Assembly: GCA_958295685.1 (NCBI GenBank)
Contig: OY282365.1
Location: 558,001 to 622,000, forward strand
Source of the DNA: an uncultured Dehalococcoidia bacterium
Lineage (GTDB): Bacteria; Chloroflexota; Dehalococcoidia; Lucifugimonadales; CATQGZ01
DNA length: 64,000 nt
Direction of reading: 5' to 3'
The notes beneath the pieces are model-generated. The model did not search any database. It was not told where the DNA came from and saw nothing but the letters and a program-made list of their open reading frames with translations. Positions 8,888 to 16,564 of this stretch are shown in pieces (position 1 is the stretch's first letter; each line of letters starts with the position of its first letter). Position numbers and translations under genes: made by a program.

Positions 8888-9808
8888 TCAGGTGGTTTGG
8901 CCTGCCTTCTCGAGGTTGGGGAGCAGGTGGGGCTTCATGACGTCGAGCCACATGACGAGTCCCCGCCAGCGTCCGAACGGCTCGTAGCAGCGCTCGATGT
9001 CCGAGTCGCTCGGCTTGACGCCGTCGTTGATCAGGATGCGAAACCTTTCCCGGACGCTGGAGTCTATCGCCAGGCGCTCGTGGCGGCCGAGGAGCTTCAG
9101 CACGTTCGCGGCGGCGTAAGGGCCGAAGCCCTTGAGCGCGAGTATCTGCCGAGCGATCTCGTCCGTGTCGAGCGCGGGGTCCTTCCAGCACTCCGGGTCC
9201 AGGTCTCCGGAGTGGATGGCCGAGGCCAGAGCGCGTAGGCATGGGACGCGGTATCCGAGGCGCGTGGCCTCTGCCAGTTCCTCCACCTCCATGGCGCTTA
9301 TCTCGGACGGGGTAGGGAAGCAGCGGCGGCCGTCGATCTCAGGGCCGAGCAGGGTCAGCCGCCCGCAGGCCGCCATCGTGCCGCTCCAGGAGATGTTGGT
9401 GGTGGCGAGGGTCTTCACCAGGTCTTCCCAGAGAGTTGGTGAAGCGAGCATCCTTCCGGCCCGGTGGTCGATCATCCACTTGCGGCGCGGCTCTCCTGCG
9501 ATTGCCTCGTAGAAGCCGGTCAGGTCGCGGTCGAGGCCGAGGCAGCGCACAACTGCGCGACTGACGACCCCCGCGTCGGCGTCTTCGAGGCTCCGCGCGG
9601 TCGTCACCTGTACCCTGACCGAGCCGGGGCCGCCGGGCGACATGCGCATGACGGCGGGGCCGGCAATCGGAAGCCGCTCGGCGCGGTACAGGACGCCGGC
9701 CTCGTCGTCGTATTCGAAGGGCGCCAGCCGCCGCCAGCCGTGGCTGAAGACGGTCGCGGCGAACGAGAAGTCCGCGGGAGCGGCGATTTCCAGGTCGAGG
9801 TCGTTCAC
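8888..9808 (-). CDS. HhH-GPD DNA glycosylase (3-methyladenine glycosylase / AlkA-like)
   Basis: The C-terminal half has the helix-hairpin-helix base-excision fold: LKGFGPYAAANVLKLLG near residue 230, followed by the catalytic Asp in LAIDSSVRERF. The N-terminal 120 residues resemble the AlkA/OGG N domain. No Fe-S cysteine cluster is present and there is no catalytic Lys in the hairpin, so a monofunctional AlkA-like role is most likely. The start is GTG at 9808 with a weak AGGA upstream. A family-A repeat element with a promoter pointing at this gene lies 100-535 bases upstream. A second glycosylase, OGG-type, is at 49098-49961. Confidence 0.85.
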   Translation of the reverse strand: MNDLDLEIAAPADFSFAATVFSHGWRRLAPFEYDDEAGVLYRAERLPIAGPAVMRMSPGGPGSVRVQVTTARSLEDADAGVVSRAVVRCLGLDRDLTGFYEAIAGEPRRKWMIDHRAGRMLASPTLWEDLVKTLATTNISWSGTMAACGRLTLLGPEIDGRRCFPTPSEISAMEVEELAEATRLGYRVPCLRALASAIHSGDLDPECWKDPALDTDEIARQILALKGFGPYAAANVLKLLGRHERLAIDSSVRERFRILINDGVKPSDSDIERCYEPFGRWRGLVMWLDVMKPHLLPNLEKAGQTT

Positions 9809-9903
9809 GGGGCTGTTCCTATCATAAAGGCATCAAGACCGGCGCCTACCACCGCGCGGCCTGTTCGGAAGGGGGCCGGGTTCGAGCAGGGGGGCCGGGC
9901 CGG

Positions 9904-10053
9904 TTTTGCCGAAAACTGTCCCAAACTGTTCCATTTTGTCCCATCTCGTAGCTGAGGGGTTCGATTTCGTGGTACAGATGTGGGGCACTTGTGGAGCAGA
10001 TGTGGAACGGAACCGGAGCAGTTCCGGGACAATTGTGGGGCAGGTCTTCAGGG
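9904..10053. repeat. Repeat family A, copy 1
   Basis: The left arm holds three roughly 10-bp words of the type ACTGTCCCAA / ACTGTTCCAT (9915-9944). The core begins TCGTAGCTGAGGGG at 9946. The right arm (9970-10053) holds roughly 11-bp words GTGGnnCAnnT in the opposite orientation, so TGTTCCA on the left matches TGGAACA on the right. Copies 2 and 3 at 37079 and 43058 are nearly identical through the core. It lies in a 703-base gap between the glycosylase and tpiA. Open frames across it are not conserved in phase between copies, so I treat it as non-coding. Confidence 0.85.
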
Positions 10054-10112
10054 CTGCTGGGTTGGCTGCTTCCTTGCGTCCGGGGGCCTCCGGGGCTCGG
10101 CGGCGGCGGGAA

Positions 10113-10260
10113 TTTTTGCGAAAGTGTCGCATTGCGGGCATTTCGCAGCCACTTCGTAGCTGGGAGGGCCGATTTTGGCGGACACTATGCGACACTCATG
10201 CGACACTATGCGACACCTATGCGACACCTATGCGACACTTATGCGACACTTTGTGACAGG
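10113..10260. repeat. Repeat family B: relative of A with a different word
   Basis: It has the same plan as family A and a recognisable core (TCGTAGCTGGGAGGGCCGAT from 10154), but the word is now ATGCGACACTT. Its exact reverse complement AAGTGTCGCAT stands in the left arm at 10122-10132. The right arm is a tandem array of the word at 10187-10251. Both arms have changed together compared with A, which suggests that pairing between the arms matters. Confidence 0.8.
10187..10251 (+). repeat. Tandem array of about 11-bp units
   Basis: Six consecutive copies of ATGCGACAC plus C, CT or TT occur, with unit lengths 11, 10, 11, 11, 11 and 11, followed by a degenerate TGTGACAGG. The unit length is close to one helical turn, so every word would face the same side of the DNA. 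There are no spacers, so this is not a CRISPR array. Confidence 0.95.
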
Positions 10261-10305
10261 CGCTTCAGGAGCCGCGGGCTGGTTGTAGGAGATGGCTGGC
10301 TGGGT

Positions 10306-10343
10306 CATGGGCATACTCTAGCACAGCGGTTCGGTGATGTCAA
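10306..10343 (-). promoter_or_regulatory. Conserved promoter of the repeat family, copy 1
   Basis: On the minus strand TTGACA (10343-10338), 17 bases, TAGAGT (10320-10315), 6 bases, then ATG (10308-10306). The same arrangement with the same distances occurs at 37331-37294 and 43351-43314. Transcription would begin at or next to the ATG and run through elements B and A towards the DNA glycosylase gene. The reading frame from this ATG closes after 26 codons. Confidence 0.65.
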
Positions 10344-10367
10344 TTGTCTGAATCAGGATTCTCAGGA
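10343..10367 (+). repeat. 25-bp dispersed repeat, copy 1
   Basis: A 25-base sequence beginning ATTGTCTGAATCAGG and ending TCTCAGGA recurs exactly as its reverse complement at 33516-33540. Both copies are next to gene starts or promoter regions. The middle holds GAATC/GATTC as an imperfect dyad. Confidence 0.85.
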
Positions 10368-10458
10368 TTGGGACAGGCTGGTGGATAGTCAGGGTTTTGG
10401 ATTACTCGGCTGCGCTCGGAGTGACGTTCGGGCACGGTCATGCGGGCGCAGTGTGTAG

Positions 10459-10464
10459 TAGAAT
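10459..10464 (+). promoter_or_regulatory. Candidate -10 box for tpiA
   Basis: TAGAAT lies 47 bases before the tpiA start and matches the -10 elements used before ctpA (19113) and xerD (45802). No convincing -35 is seen 17 bases upstream and the TG extension is absent, so this is a weak call. Confidence 0.35.
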
Positions 10465-10511
10465 GGGTTGCCGTCCGAGGTGATCGACCGGTTGGACCGT
10501 ACGGAGAAGCG

Positions 10512-11270
10512 ATGCCGACGCCCGTAGTGGCCGGGAACTGGAAGATGAACACCACCGTCGAGGAGGCGGTCGGTCTCGCGTCTTCGACGGCGGGCGCTCT
10601 CGACGCCATCGAGGGTGTGGAGAAGGTGGTCTGCCCGCCCTTCGTCTCGCTCGCGGCGGTGGCCGAGGTTCTGCGCGGCTCCACGGTCGCGGTCGGCGCG
10701 CAGAACATGCACCACGAGGACGACGGGGCGTTCACCGGAGAGGTCTCGCCGGCGATGCTGGCCCCGCTCTGCCGGTTCGTCATCCTGGGCCACTCCGAGC
10801 GCAGGCAGCTGTTCGGAGAGACCGACGATCTCGTGAATCGGAAGGTTCAGGCCGCGCGGAGAGTTGGTCTGAGGCCGATAGTCTGCGTCGGCGAGCGCCT
10901 TGACGAGCGGGAGTCGGGCAGGGCGGAGCGGGTCGTCGAGGGTCAGGCGCGGGCCTGTCTGGACGGCGCGGCGTGGAGCGACGGCTTGGTCGTGGCATAC
11001 GAGCCCGTGTGGGCTATCGGGACGGGCAGGGCGGCCACGCCGGAGGTTGCCCAGTCCATGATGGAGACCATCCGCGCGGCCTTGGCGTCCATCTATGGGC
11101 CGGTACGGGCGATGGACGTGCCTCTGCTGTACGGTGGGAGCGTGACCGACGAGAACGCGGCCGATTTCGTCGGTCAGCCGGACGTCAACGGCGCCCTGGT
11201 GGGGGGAGCGAGCCTGAAGCCCGCGTCCTTCGTCTCCATCGCGCGTTCGGTCGCTGGAGTGGCGGCCTGA
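10512..11270 (+). CDS. tpiA: Triose-phosphate isomerase
   Basis: Interconverts dihydroxyacetone phosphate and glyceraldehyde 3-phosphate. The 252-residue protein shows the complete set of family motifs: AGNWKMN with catalytic Lys at the N terminus, GHSERR with catalytic His, YEPVWAIGTG with catalytic Glu and the mobile loop, and LLYGGSV with the phosphate-binding region. The ATG at 10512 is chosen because GGAG lies 7 bases upstream and the protein then begins MPTPVVAGNW. Its stop overlaps the likely CTG start of miaA. Confidence 0.97.
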   Translation: MPTPVVAGNWKMNTTVEEAVGLASSTAGALDAIEGVEKVVCPPFVSLAAVAEVLRGSTVAVGAQNMHHEDDGAFTGEVSPAMLAPLCRFVILGHSERRQLFGETDDLVNRKVQAARRVGLRPIVCVGERLDERESGRAERVVEGQARACLDGAAWSDGLVVAYEPVWAIGTGRAATPEVAQSMMETIRAALASIYGPVRAMDVPLLYGGSVTDENAADFVGQPDVNGALVGGASLKPASFVSIARSVAGVAA

Positions 11271-12196
11271 CGGACAAGCTCCTGGTCGTCGTCGGGCCGA
11301 CGGGTGTCGGCAAGAGCGCGTTCGCGCTGGAGGTGTCGGCGGCTGTGGGCGGCGAGATAGTGAACGCGGACAGCCGCCAGGTCTACCGCCGCCTGGATGT
11401 GGGGACCGCCAAGCCGACCCGCGAGGAGCGGGCCGCCGTTCCCCACCATCTGATCGACGTCGTCGACCCCGGCGAGAGCTATGGCCTGGCTCTGTTCTTG
11501 GAGCAGGCGGGCGCGGCGATAGCGGCCATACACTCGCGCTCCAGGCTGCCGGTCGTGGCAGGGGGCACGGGTCAGTACGTGCGGGCGTTGCTGGAGGGCT
11601 GGAAGGCGCCTGCCGTCGCTCCGGATGCCGAGGCTCGGCGCGTGCTGGAGGGGCGCGCCCGCGCGTCGGGTCCGGGCCCGCTCGCCGCCGAGCTTGCGGA
11701 GCTGGATCCGGAGGCGGCCGAGAGAGTGGATCTCAGGAACGCCAGGCGCGTCGTCAGGGCGCTGGAGGTGGCCCGCGCGGGGGTGTCCGGCCCGCCCCGC
11801 AGGGAGCCGCCGCCGTACGACGCGCTGGTCGTCGGTCTCACCATGGACAGGCGGACGCTGTACGAGCGCATCGACCGCAGGGTGGAGGCCATGGTCGAGG
11901 CGGGGTGGCTCTCGGAGGTCGAGGGCCTCATCGCCGACGGCTGCGGTCCAGATCTGCCGTCGATGTCCTCGGTCGGATACGCCGAGCTTGCCGGCGTGCT
12001 GGCCGGCCATCTGTCGATGGAGGAGGCCGTCCAGCGGATCAAGCACAGGACGCACCGGCTCGCCCGGAGCCAGTACGCCTGGTTTCGGCCAAGCGACGAC
12101 CGTATACGCTGGTTCGACGCCGCCCGGGGAACCGGGCCGGCGCTTTCGGCAGTGCGCGAGTGGGCGGCTTCGAGCGGAGCCTGCGCTGACGGCTGA
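11267..12196 (+). CDS. miaA: tRNA dimethylallyltransferase, apparently with a CTG start
   Basis: MiaA adds the dimethylallyl group to A37 of tRNAs reading UNN codons. Motifs are VVGPTGVGKS (P-loop, residues 8-17), NADSRQVYRRLDVGTAKPT, PHHLIDVVDP, and GGTGQYVRALLEG. At 309 residues the length is normal. No ATG, GTG or TTG lies in frame near the expected N terminus. CTG at 11267 overlaps the tpiA stop as CTGA and has GGAG 7 bases upstream, so it is the best start and would give LTDKLLVVVGPTG. A base-calling error is the other explanation. Confidence 0.9.
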   Translation: MTDKLLVVVGPTGVGKSAFALEVSAAVGGEIVNADSRQVYRRLDVGTAKPTREERAAVPHHLIDVVDPGESYGLALFLEQAGAAIAAIHSRSRLPVVAGGTGQYVRALLEGWKAPAVAPDAEARRVLEGRARASGPGPLAAELAELDPEAAERVDLRNARRVVRALEVARAGVSGPPRREPPPYDALVVGLTMDRRTLYERIDRRVEAMVEAGWLSEVEGLIADGCGPDLPSMSSVGYAELAGVLAGHLSMEEAVQRIKHRTHRLARSQYAWFRPSDDRIRWFDAARGTGPALSAVREWAASSGACADG

Positions 12197-12373
12197 ACCG
12201 CGTAGGCCCGGCCTAGTTACCAGACGGTACTCTATCCGAGGCGAGGCCAGACTCACGCGGCGCGTCGAGGGCCATCGGCTCGGCGGCAATAGGGCGGGTC
12301 GCGTCTCGGGAACCCTGGGCGACCTTCACCACAGGGCGTGGGTGTCTACCACGAACCGCACCGTCTCCCGGCT

Positions 12374-12403
12374 TTGACGTCCGTGAAGGCTGTGGCGTAC
12401 TCT
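12374..12403 (+). promoter_or_regulatory. Candidate promoter for dapF
   Basis: TTGACG (12374-12379), an 18-base spacer, and TACTCT (12398-12403). Transcription would start near 12410, too late for the in-frame GTG at 12408 but right for the TTG at 12438, which has a strong ribosome site. The remainder of the 241-base gap after miaA shows nothing else I can name. Confidence 0.45.
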
Positions 12404-12437
12404 TACCGTGAAAGCCGAGACACGAACGGAGGACGGA

Positions 12438-13277
12438 TTGAGGTTCACGAAACTGCACGGGGCGGGGAACGACTACCTGTTCATGGACGGGCGTGGAGAG
12501 GAGCGCGACTGGCCTGCGCTGGCCGCGGCTATGAGCGACCGGCACACGGGCGTCGGATCCGACGGCTTAATACTGGCGGCGCATTCCGACGCGGCCGACC
12601 TTCGCATGATCATGTTCAACGCCGACGGTTCGGAGGGGCAGATGTGCGGCAACGGCATCCGCTGCCTCGTCCGCTTCGCTTTCGACGAGGGCATACTGCC
12701 GCCCGTGTACTCCGCCGTGAGCGTGGAGACCGCGTCGGGGGCGCGCCGGGTGACGCCAATATGGGAGAGCGGTCTGATGTCACGCGCCAGGGTGGGCATG
12801 GGAGAGCCGAGGCTCCGAGTCGAGGACATACCGGCAATCGCGCCCGGCCTGGACGTGATAACGGACTACGAGCTCGAGGTGGAGGGGCGCTCGTTCGCCG
12901 TCAGCTGCGTCTCGATGGGCAACCCGCACGCGGTCGCCTTCGTGGACGAGGACGTGGACGGTCTGCCGCTGGGCGAAATCGGGCCTCTCGTCGAGCGTCA
13001 CCCGATGTTTCCTGAGAGGGTGAACTTCGAGGTGGTCAACCTGATCGACTCCACCCGCGTGAAGGCGCGGGTGTGGGAGCGCGGATCGGGTCTGACGGAG
13101 GCGTGCGGCACTGGGGCCTGCGCGGTTGCGGTCTCGGCCCGCCTGCGCGGCTGGGTTGGCGACGACGTGACAGTCAGCCTGCCCGGGGGCGACCTGTCGA
13201 TCCACTGGCCGGGCGAGGGCGAGGTCATCCTGGAGGGGCCCGTCGAGCGGGTCTTCGAGGGGGAGTGGCCGGACTGA
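12438..13277 (+). CDS. dapF: Diaminopimelate epimerase
   Basis: DapF converts LL- to meso-diaminopimelate for lysine (and peptidoglycan where made). The two active-site cysteines are in MCGNGIRC and EACGTGACAVAVSA, and the N terminus reads RFTKLHGAGNDYLFMD as in the family. The 279-residue form starts at TTG 12438, preceded by GGAGGAC; a GTG 30 bases upstream would add ten residues unlike the family. With dapL at 15362 it indicates the diaminopimelate aminotransferase route. The next gene begins 13 bases after the stop. Confidence 0.95.
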   Translation: MRFTKLHGAGNDYLFMDGRGEERDWPALAAAMSDRHTGVGSDGLILAAHSDAADLRMIMFNADGSEGQMCGNGIRCLVRFAFDEGILPPVYSAVSVETASGARRVTPIWESGLMSRARVGMGEPRLRVEDIPAIAPGLDVITDYELEVEGRSFAVSCVSMGNPHAVAFVDEDVDGLPLGEIGPLVERHPMFPERVNFEVVNLIDSTRVKARVWERGSGLTEACGTGACAVAVSARLRGWVGDDVTVSLPGGDLSIHWPGEGEVILEGPVERVFEGEWPD

Positions 13278-13290
13278 TGGGGCAGCAAGC

Positions 13291-14517
13291 GTGAGTGAGA
13301 AAGAGACGCGGCTTTCCGTCGCGAGGGTTTGGGCTCGTAATTTCAAGAGCATCCGCGAGTTCGATCTCGACCTTGCCTCCATGACGGTCCTTGTAGGCCC
13401 GAACGCCTCGGGCAAGAGCAACGTGGTGGATGTCCTGCGCTTCATCGGCCACTCTCTGCGAAGAGGCCTAGACGCGGCGATCACTTCGCGGCAGGGGATA
13501 GGAGCCGTCAGGAGGTCGAAACCCAAGGGACGGCCCTATGACGTGGAGGTCGGCTTCAGGGCCAAAAAGGGACGGTTCAGCATCGACTACGGGTTCGTGC
13601 TGGGAAGCCGCTCGGGTGGGATCTACTACGTGAAGCGTGAGCACTGTGTCGTAACCCCCGCCGACCAGAGAGGGGATGAGGTCGAGTTCGAACGCAGCGA
13701 GGACCGGATCGTCAAGCCGAGCGACGCAGGCGCGCTGTATGATGAGGACCTCGATGCCACCGAGCTCGCCTTTCGCTCTCTGGCGCGCTACATCCTCTTA
13801 CGCCCCTTCGAGGGTTCCGGACCTGGGGGCAGACGACCCAGCCATGTGAACCAGACCTATCGTGACGTGATCCAGGCGGTGGAGTCCATTTCCGGGATGC
13901 GGTCTTACCGGATGTTCCCCGACACCATGCGCGAGCCTCGGAGGCCGAGAGATCCGCGCCGACTTAGAGAGGATGGAAGCAATCTGGCATCCGTCCTGAA
14001 GGAGATGAGCAGGTCTCCCAACCTCGGTGAGATCGAGGAGGCGTTGGCGCGCGTGGTCCCGGGATTGTCGGGCCTGCAAGTCCAGCAGTCGGGCGGGTAC
14101 CTCGTCGTCAAGCTGCGTCACCAGGCGGGAGACGGCAGTGGGTCCGGGTCATTCTTCGACCTTTCACAGGAATCGGACGGGACCGTGCGGCTCTTGGGGC
14201 TGCTCGTGGCCCTCTACCAGGAGAATACGCCGCCGCTGATAGGCATCGAGGAGCCGGAACTGACCATTCATCCGGGCGCCCTGGCAGCGCTCGCGGACAT
14301 CCTGGTCGAAACCACGCACCGCGCCCAAGCGCTTGTCACCACCCACAGCCCCGACCTGATAGACCGTCTGCCGATCGAGTATCTGAGGGCTGTCGACATC
14401 GAGGATGGATGCACCAGGGTTGGCCCAGTATCGGAGACCCAGGCAGAAGCCGTGCGGGCCGGGCTCTTCACGTCGGGAGAGTTGCACAGCATGGAGGGGC
14501 TGGAGCCGCGCGCGTGA
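13291..14517 (+). CDS. OLD-like / AAA-21 ABC-type ATPase
   Basis: The 408-residue protein has an SMC/RecF-type ATPase layout: GPNASGKSN (Walker A, residues 36-44), a Q-loop region and central insertion, the LSQESDGTVRLLGLL signature helix, IGIEEPELTIHPGAL (Walker B with a doubled Glu) and TTHSPDLID (H-loop). It lacks the C-terminal TOPRIM domain of full OLD nucleases, but the next gene, overlapping by GTGA, supplies one. Starts at GTG 13291 shortly after dapF. Split ATPase/TOPRIM pairs are often suspected anti-phage or toxin modules. The function here is inferred only. Confidence 0.8.
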   Translation: MSEKETRLSVARVWARNFKSIREFDLDLASMTVLVGPNASGKSNVVDVLRFIGHSLRRGLDAAITSRQGIGAVRRSKPKGRPYDVEVGFRAKKGRFSIDYGFVLGSRSGGIYYVKREHCVVTPADQRGDEVEFERSEDRIVKPSDAGALYDEDLDATELAFRSLARYILLRPFEGSGPGGRRPSHVNQTYRDVIQAVESISGMRSYRMFPDTMREPRRPRDPRRLREDGSNLASVLKEMSRSPNLGEIEEALARVVPGLSGLQVQQSGGYLVVKLRHQAGDGSGSGSFFDLSQESDGTVRLLGLLVALYQENTPPLIGIEEPELTIHPGALAALADILVETTHRAQALVTTHSPDLIDRLPIEYLRAVDIEDGCTRVGPVSETQAEAVRAGLFTSGELHSMEGLEPRA

Positions 14518-15101
14518 CGGTCGGCGCGCAGGGAATCGTCCCGATAGTCGAGGGACCGGGCGACAAGGCCGCGGCGCCTGTTCTGGTGAGGCGGGTCCTG
14601 CATGAGCGACTGGGCAGGTACGACATCGGAGTCCTGCAACCGAAGCAGGCGAAAGGGAGATCCGGACTCATCAGCCGGCTGGGGGACTTCCTGCGCTATG
14701 CAAAAATAACTCCAGGATGCACAGCCATCCTCGTGCTGCTGGATGCGGACAAAGACTGCCCAAGGGAACTTGGGACTAGGCTGGCGCGCAGGGCCAGCGC
14801 GGCCGGCGTCGGTATACCGATCGCCGTCGTCTGCGCGAAGCCGGAGTACGAGAATTGGTTCCTGGCCTCTGACCCGGCTTTCACAGGGGATGCCGAGGCG
14901 TTCAGCGGTGCGAAGTCGTGGCTGACGAGCATAATGCCACAGGGACAGGCATATAAGGAGACGTTCGATCAGTCGAAGCTGTCGGCATCCATTGATCTCG
15001 AAGCGGCGTTCAGCGCGTCCCGGTCTTTCCGACGGCTGTGCAACGCGCTCGAAGAGCTCGCACGCTGCATCGATACAGAGGGCACGGACGTAACCCCATA
15101 G
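14514..15101 (+). CDS. DUF4276-like protein with TOPRIM-type motifs
   Basis: The 195-residue protein resembles DUF4276. It has VEGPGDK with Glu13 and Asp17 near the start and LLDADKD with acidic residues at 77, 79 and 81, the spacing expected of a TOPRIM nuclease or primase metal site. VCAKPEYENWFLAS follows, a typical segment of this family. The GTG start at 14514 overlaps the ATPase stop, so the two are translated together and probably act as a complex. Nuclease activity is an inference from the motifs; no homologue search was possible. Confidence 0.72.
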   Translation: MTVGAQGIVPIVEGPGDKAAAPVLVRRVLHERLGRYDIGVLQPKQAKGRSGLISRLGDFLRYAKITPGCTAILVLLDADKDCPRELGTRLARRASAAGVGIPIAVVCAKPEYENWFLASDPAFTGDAEAFSGAKSWLTSIMPQGQAYKETFDQSKLSASIDLEAAFSASRSFRRLCNALEELARCIDTEGTDVTP

Positions 15102-15154
15102 GTGACACGCTTGAAGCGGCGTGAATGGGCCGATTCGACCCCTGCGAAGCCCGT

Positions 15155-15282
15155 TTTAGCGTGTTGGTTAGCTTCACTCCAGCTTTGAGGGCAGGGGGCT
15201 TGGCCGTCCGGAGTCAGGGCGGTCTCGAATTCCGGAATGCCCGCGCACGGCCCGGCCTGCGCTGATTTAGCGTGTTGGTTAG
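15155..15282 (+). repeat. Pair of 17-bp direct repeats
   Basis: TTTAGCGTGTTGGTTAG occurs exactly at 15155-15171 and at 15266-15282, 111 bases apart, in the 260-base gap between the TOPRIM-like gene and dapL. Each is followed by a different base context. They could mark the ends of an inserted segment or be regulator sites for dapL. I see no promoter consensus or terminator hairpin in the gap. Confidence 0.8.
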
Positions 15283-15361
15283 GTCTGCCCTTTACCAGTG
15301 CGGCCTCGTTCCCGTAACATAGATGCTCTGAGGACGCACTTTCACAAGGCCCGGAGGCGGC

Positions 15362-16540
15362 ATGAGAAGAGCTAGGCGCATCGAGAGGGTTCCGCCGTAC
15401 CTGTTCGTCGGCATAAGCCGGAAGAAGGCGGAGAAGAAGGCACAGGGCATCGAGGTGATAGATTTCGGGATAGGCGATCCCGACATTCCGACGCCCGCGC
15501 CCATTATCGACACGCTTCGGGAGGCATCGGTGGACGCTCCCAACCACCGCTACCCGGAGACCGAGGGCCTCCCCGGCTTCCGCCAGGCCGTCGCGGACTG
15601 GTACGGGCGTCGGTTCGGCCTGTCCCCGGACCCCGATACGGAGGTGCTGTCGCTGATCGGGGCTAAGGAGGGGATCGGACACGCGGCGCTCAGCTTCGTC
15701 GACCCCGGCGACACGGTGCTCGTGCCGGACCCGGGCTATCCGGTGTACTCGGTGGGCACTTGGTTCGCCGGCGGAGAGTGCCACTGGATGCCCCTGCTCG
15801 AGGAGAACGGCTGGCTCCCCGATCTGGACGCCGTGCCGTCTGAGGCCGCCGCCAGAGCCGGGGTGATGTGGCTCAACTATCCGAACAACCCGACCGGCGC
15901 GGTCGCGGGCCTCGACTATTTCGCAGAGGTCGTGGACTTTGCCAAGGCCAACGACATTCTGGTGATGCACGACGCCTGCTATACGGAGGTGGCCTACGAC
16001 GGCCACAGGCCGGTCAGCTTCCTGCAGACGCCCGGCGCGATGGACGTGGGGCTGGAGTTCCACTCGCTTTCCAAGAGCTACAACATGACCGGCTGGAGGC
16101 TGGGCGCCTGCGTGGGGAACGCCGAGTTGATCGAGGCGCTGATGGTCGTGAAGTCCAACTTGGACTCCGGCGTGCCCCAGGCTATCCAGATGATGGGGAT
16201 CGAGGCCCTGAACGGGCCGGTGTATTCGGTCGACGAACGGAACGCGGTCTACCAGCGGCGGCGCGATCTCGTGGTGGACGCTCTGAGGCGCATCGGCCTG
16301 CGGGTAGATCCTCCGAAGGCGAGCCTCTACGTATGGGCGCGTATCCCCGAGGGGTACTCGTCCGCCAAGTTGACGGAGATGCTGCTGGAGGAGCGCGACA
16401 TCGTGGTTACGCCCGGTTCCGGGTACGGCCGGTACGGCGAGGGGTACATAAGGCTGTCGCTGACGATCCCGGACAGGGACATGGAGCGAGGTCTGGAGCG
16501 TTTGGATTCCTGGACCATCCCGTCTAGGGCCGCCGTATAG
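15362..16540 (+). CDS. dapL: LL-diaminopimelate aminotransferase
   Basis: DapL converts tetrahydrodipicolinate directly to LL-diaminopimelate with glutamate, by-passing the succinyl or acetyl steps. The 392-residue fold-type I PLP enzyme shows DFGIGDPDIPTP, YPETEGLPGFRQA, NYPNNPTGA, HSLSKSYNMTGWRLG (PLP lysine near residue 238) and a C-terminal Arg segment YIRLSLTIP. ATG at 15362 follows AGGCGGC-type purine sequence. The nearby dapF makes the assignment more likely than another class I aminotransferase. Confidence 0.88.
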   Translation: MRRARRIERVPPYLFVGISRKKAEKKAQGIEVIDFGIGDPDIPTPAPIIDTLREASVDAPNHRYPETEGLPGFRQAVADWYGRRFGLSPDPDTEVLSLIGAKEGIGHAALSFVDPGDTVLVPDPGYPVYSVGTWFAGGECHWMPLLEENGWLPDLDAVPSEAAARAGVMWLNYPNNPTGAVAGLDYFAEVVDFAKANDILVMHDACYTEVAYDGHRPVSFLQTPGAMDVGLEFHSLSKSYNMTGWRLGACVGNAELIEALMVVKSNLDSGVPQAIQMMGIEALNGPVYSVDERNAVYQRRRDLVVDALRRIGLRVDPPKASLYVWARIPEGYSSAKLTEMLLEERDIVVTPGSGYGRYGEGYIRLSLTIPDRDMERGLERLDSWTIPSRAAV

Positions 16541-16564
16541 CAGCGGCTTCCAGGAGCGCAAGCG

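Noticed and set aside
10187..10251. CRISPR array
   Set aside because: Units are 10-11 bp, directly adjacent and without spacers; there are no cas genes in the window.
11180..11270. Longer miaA reading starting far upstream inside tpiA
   Set aside because: It would add about 98 residues that are only the shifted frame of tpiA and do not resemble MiaA.
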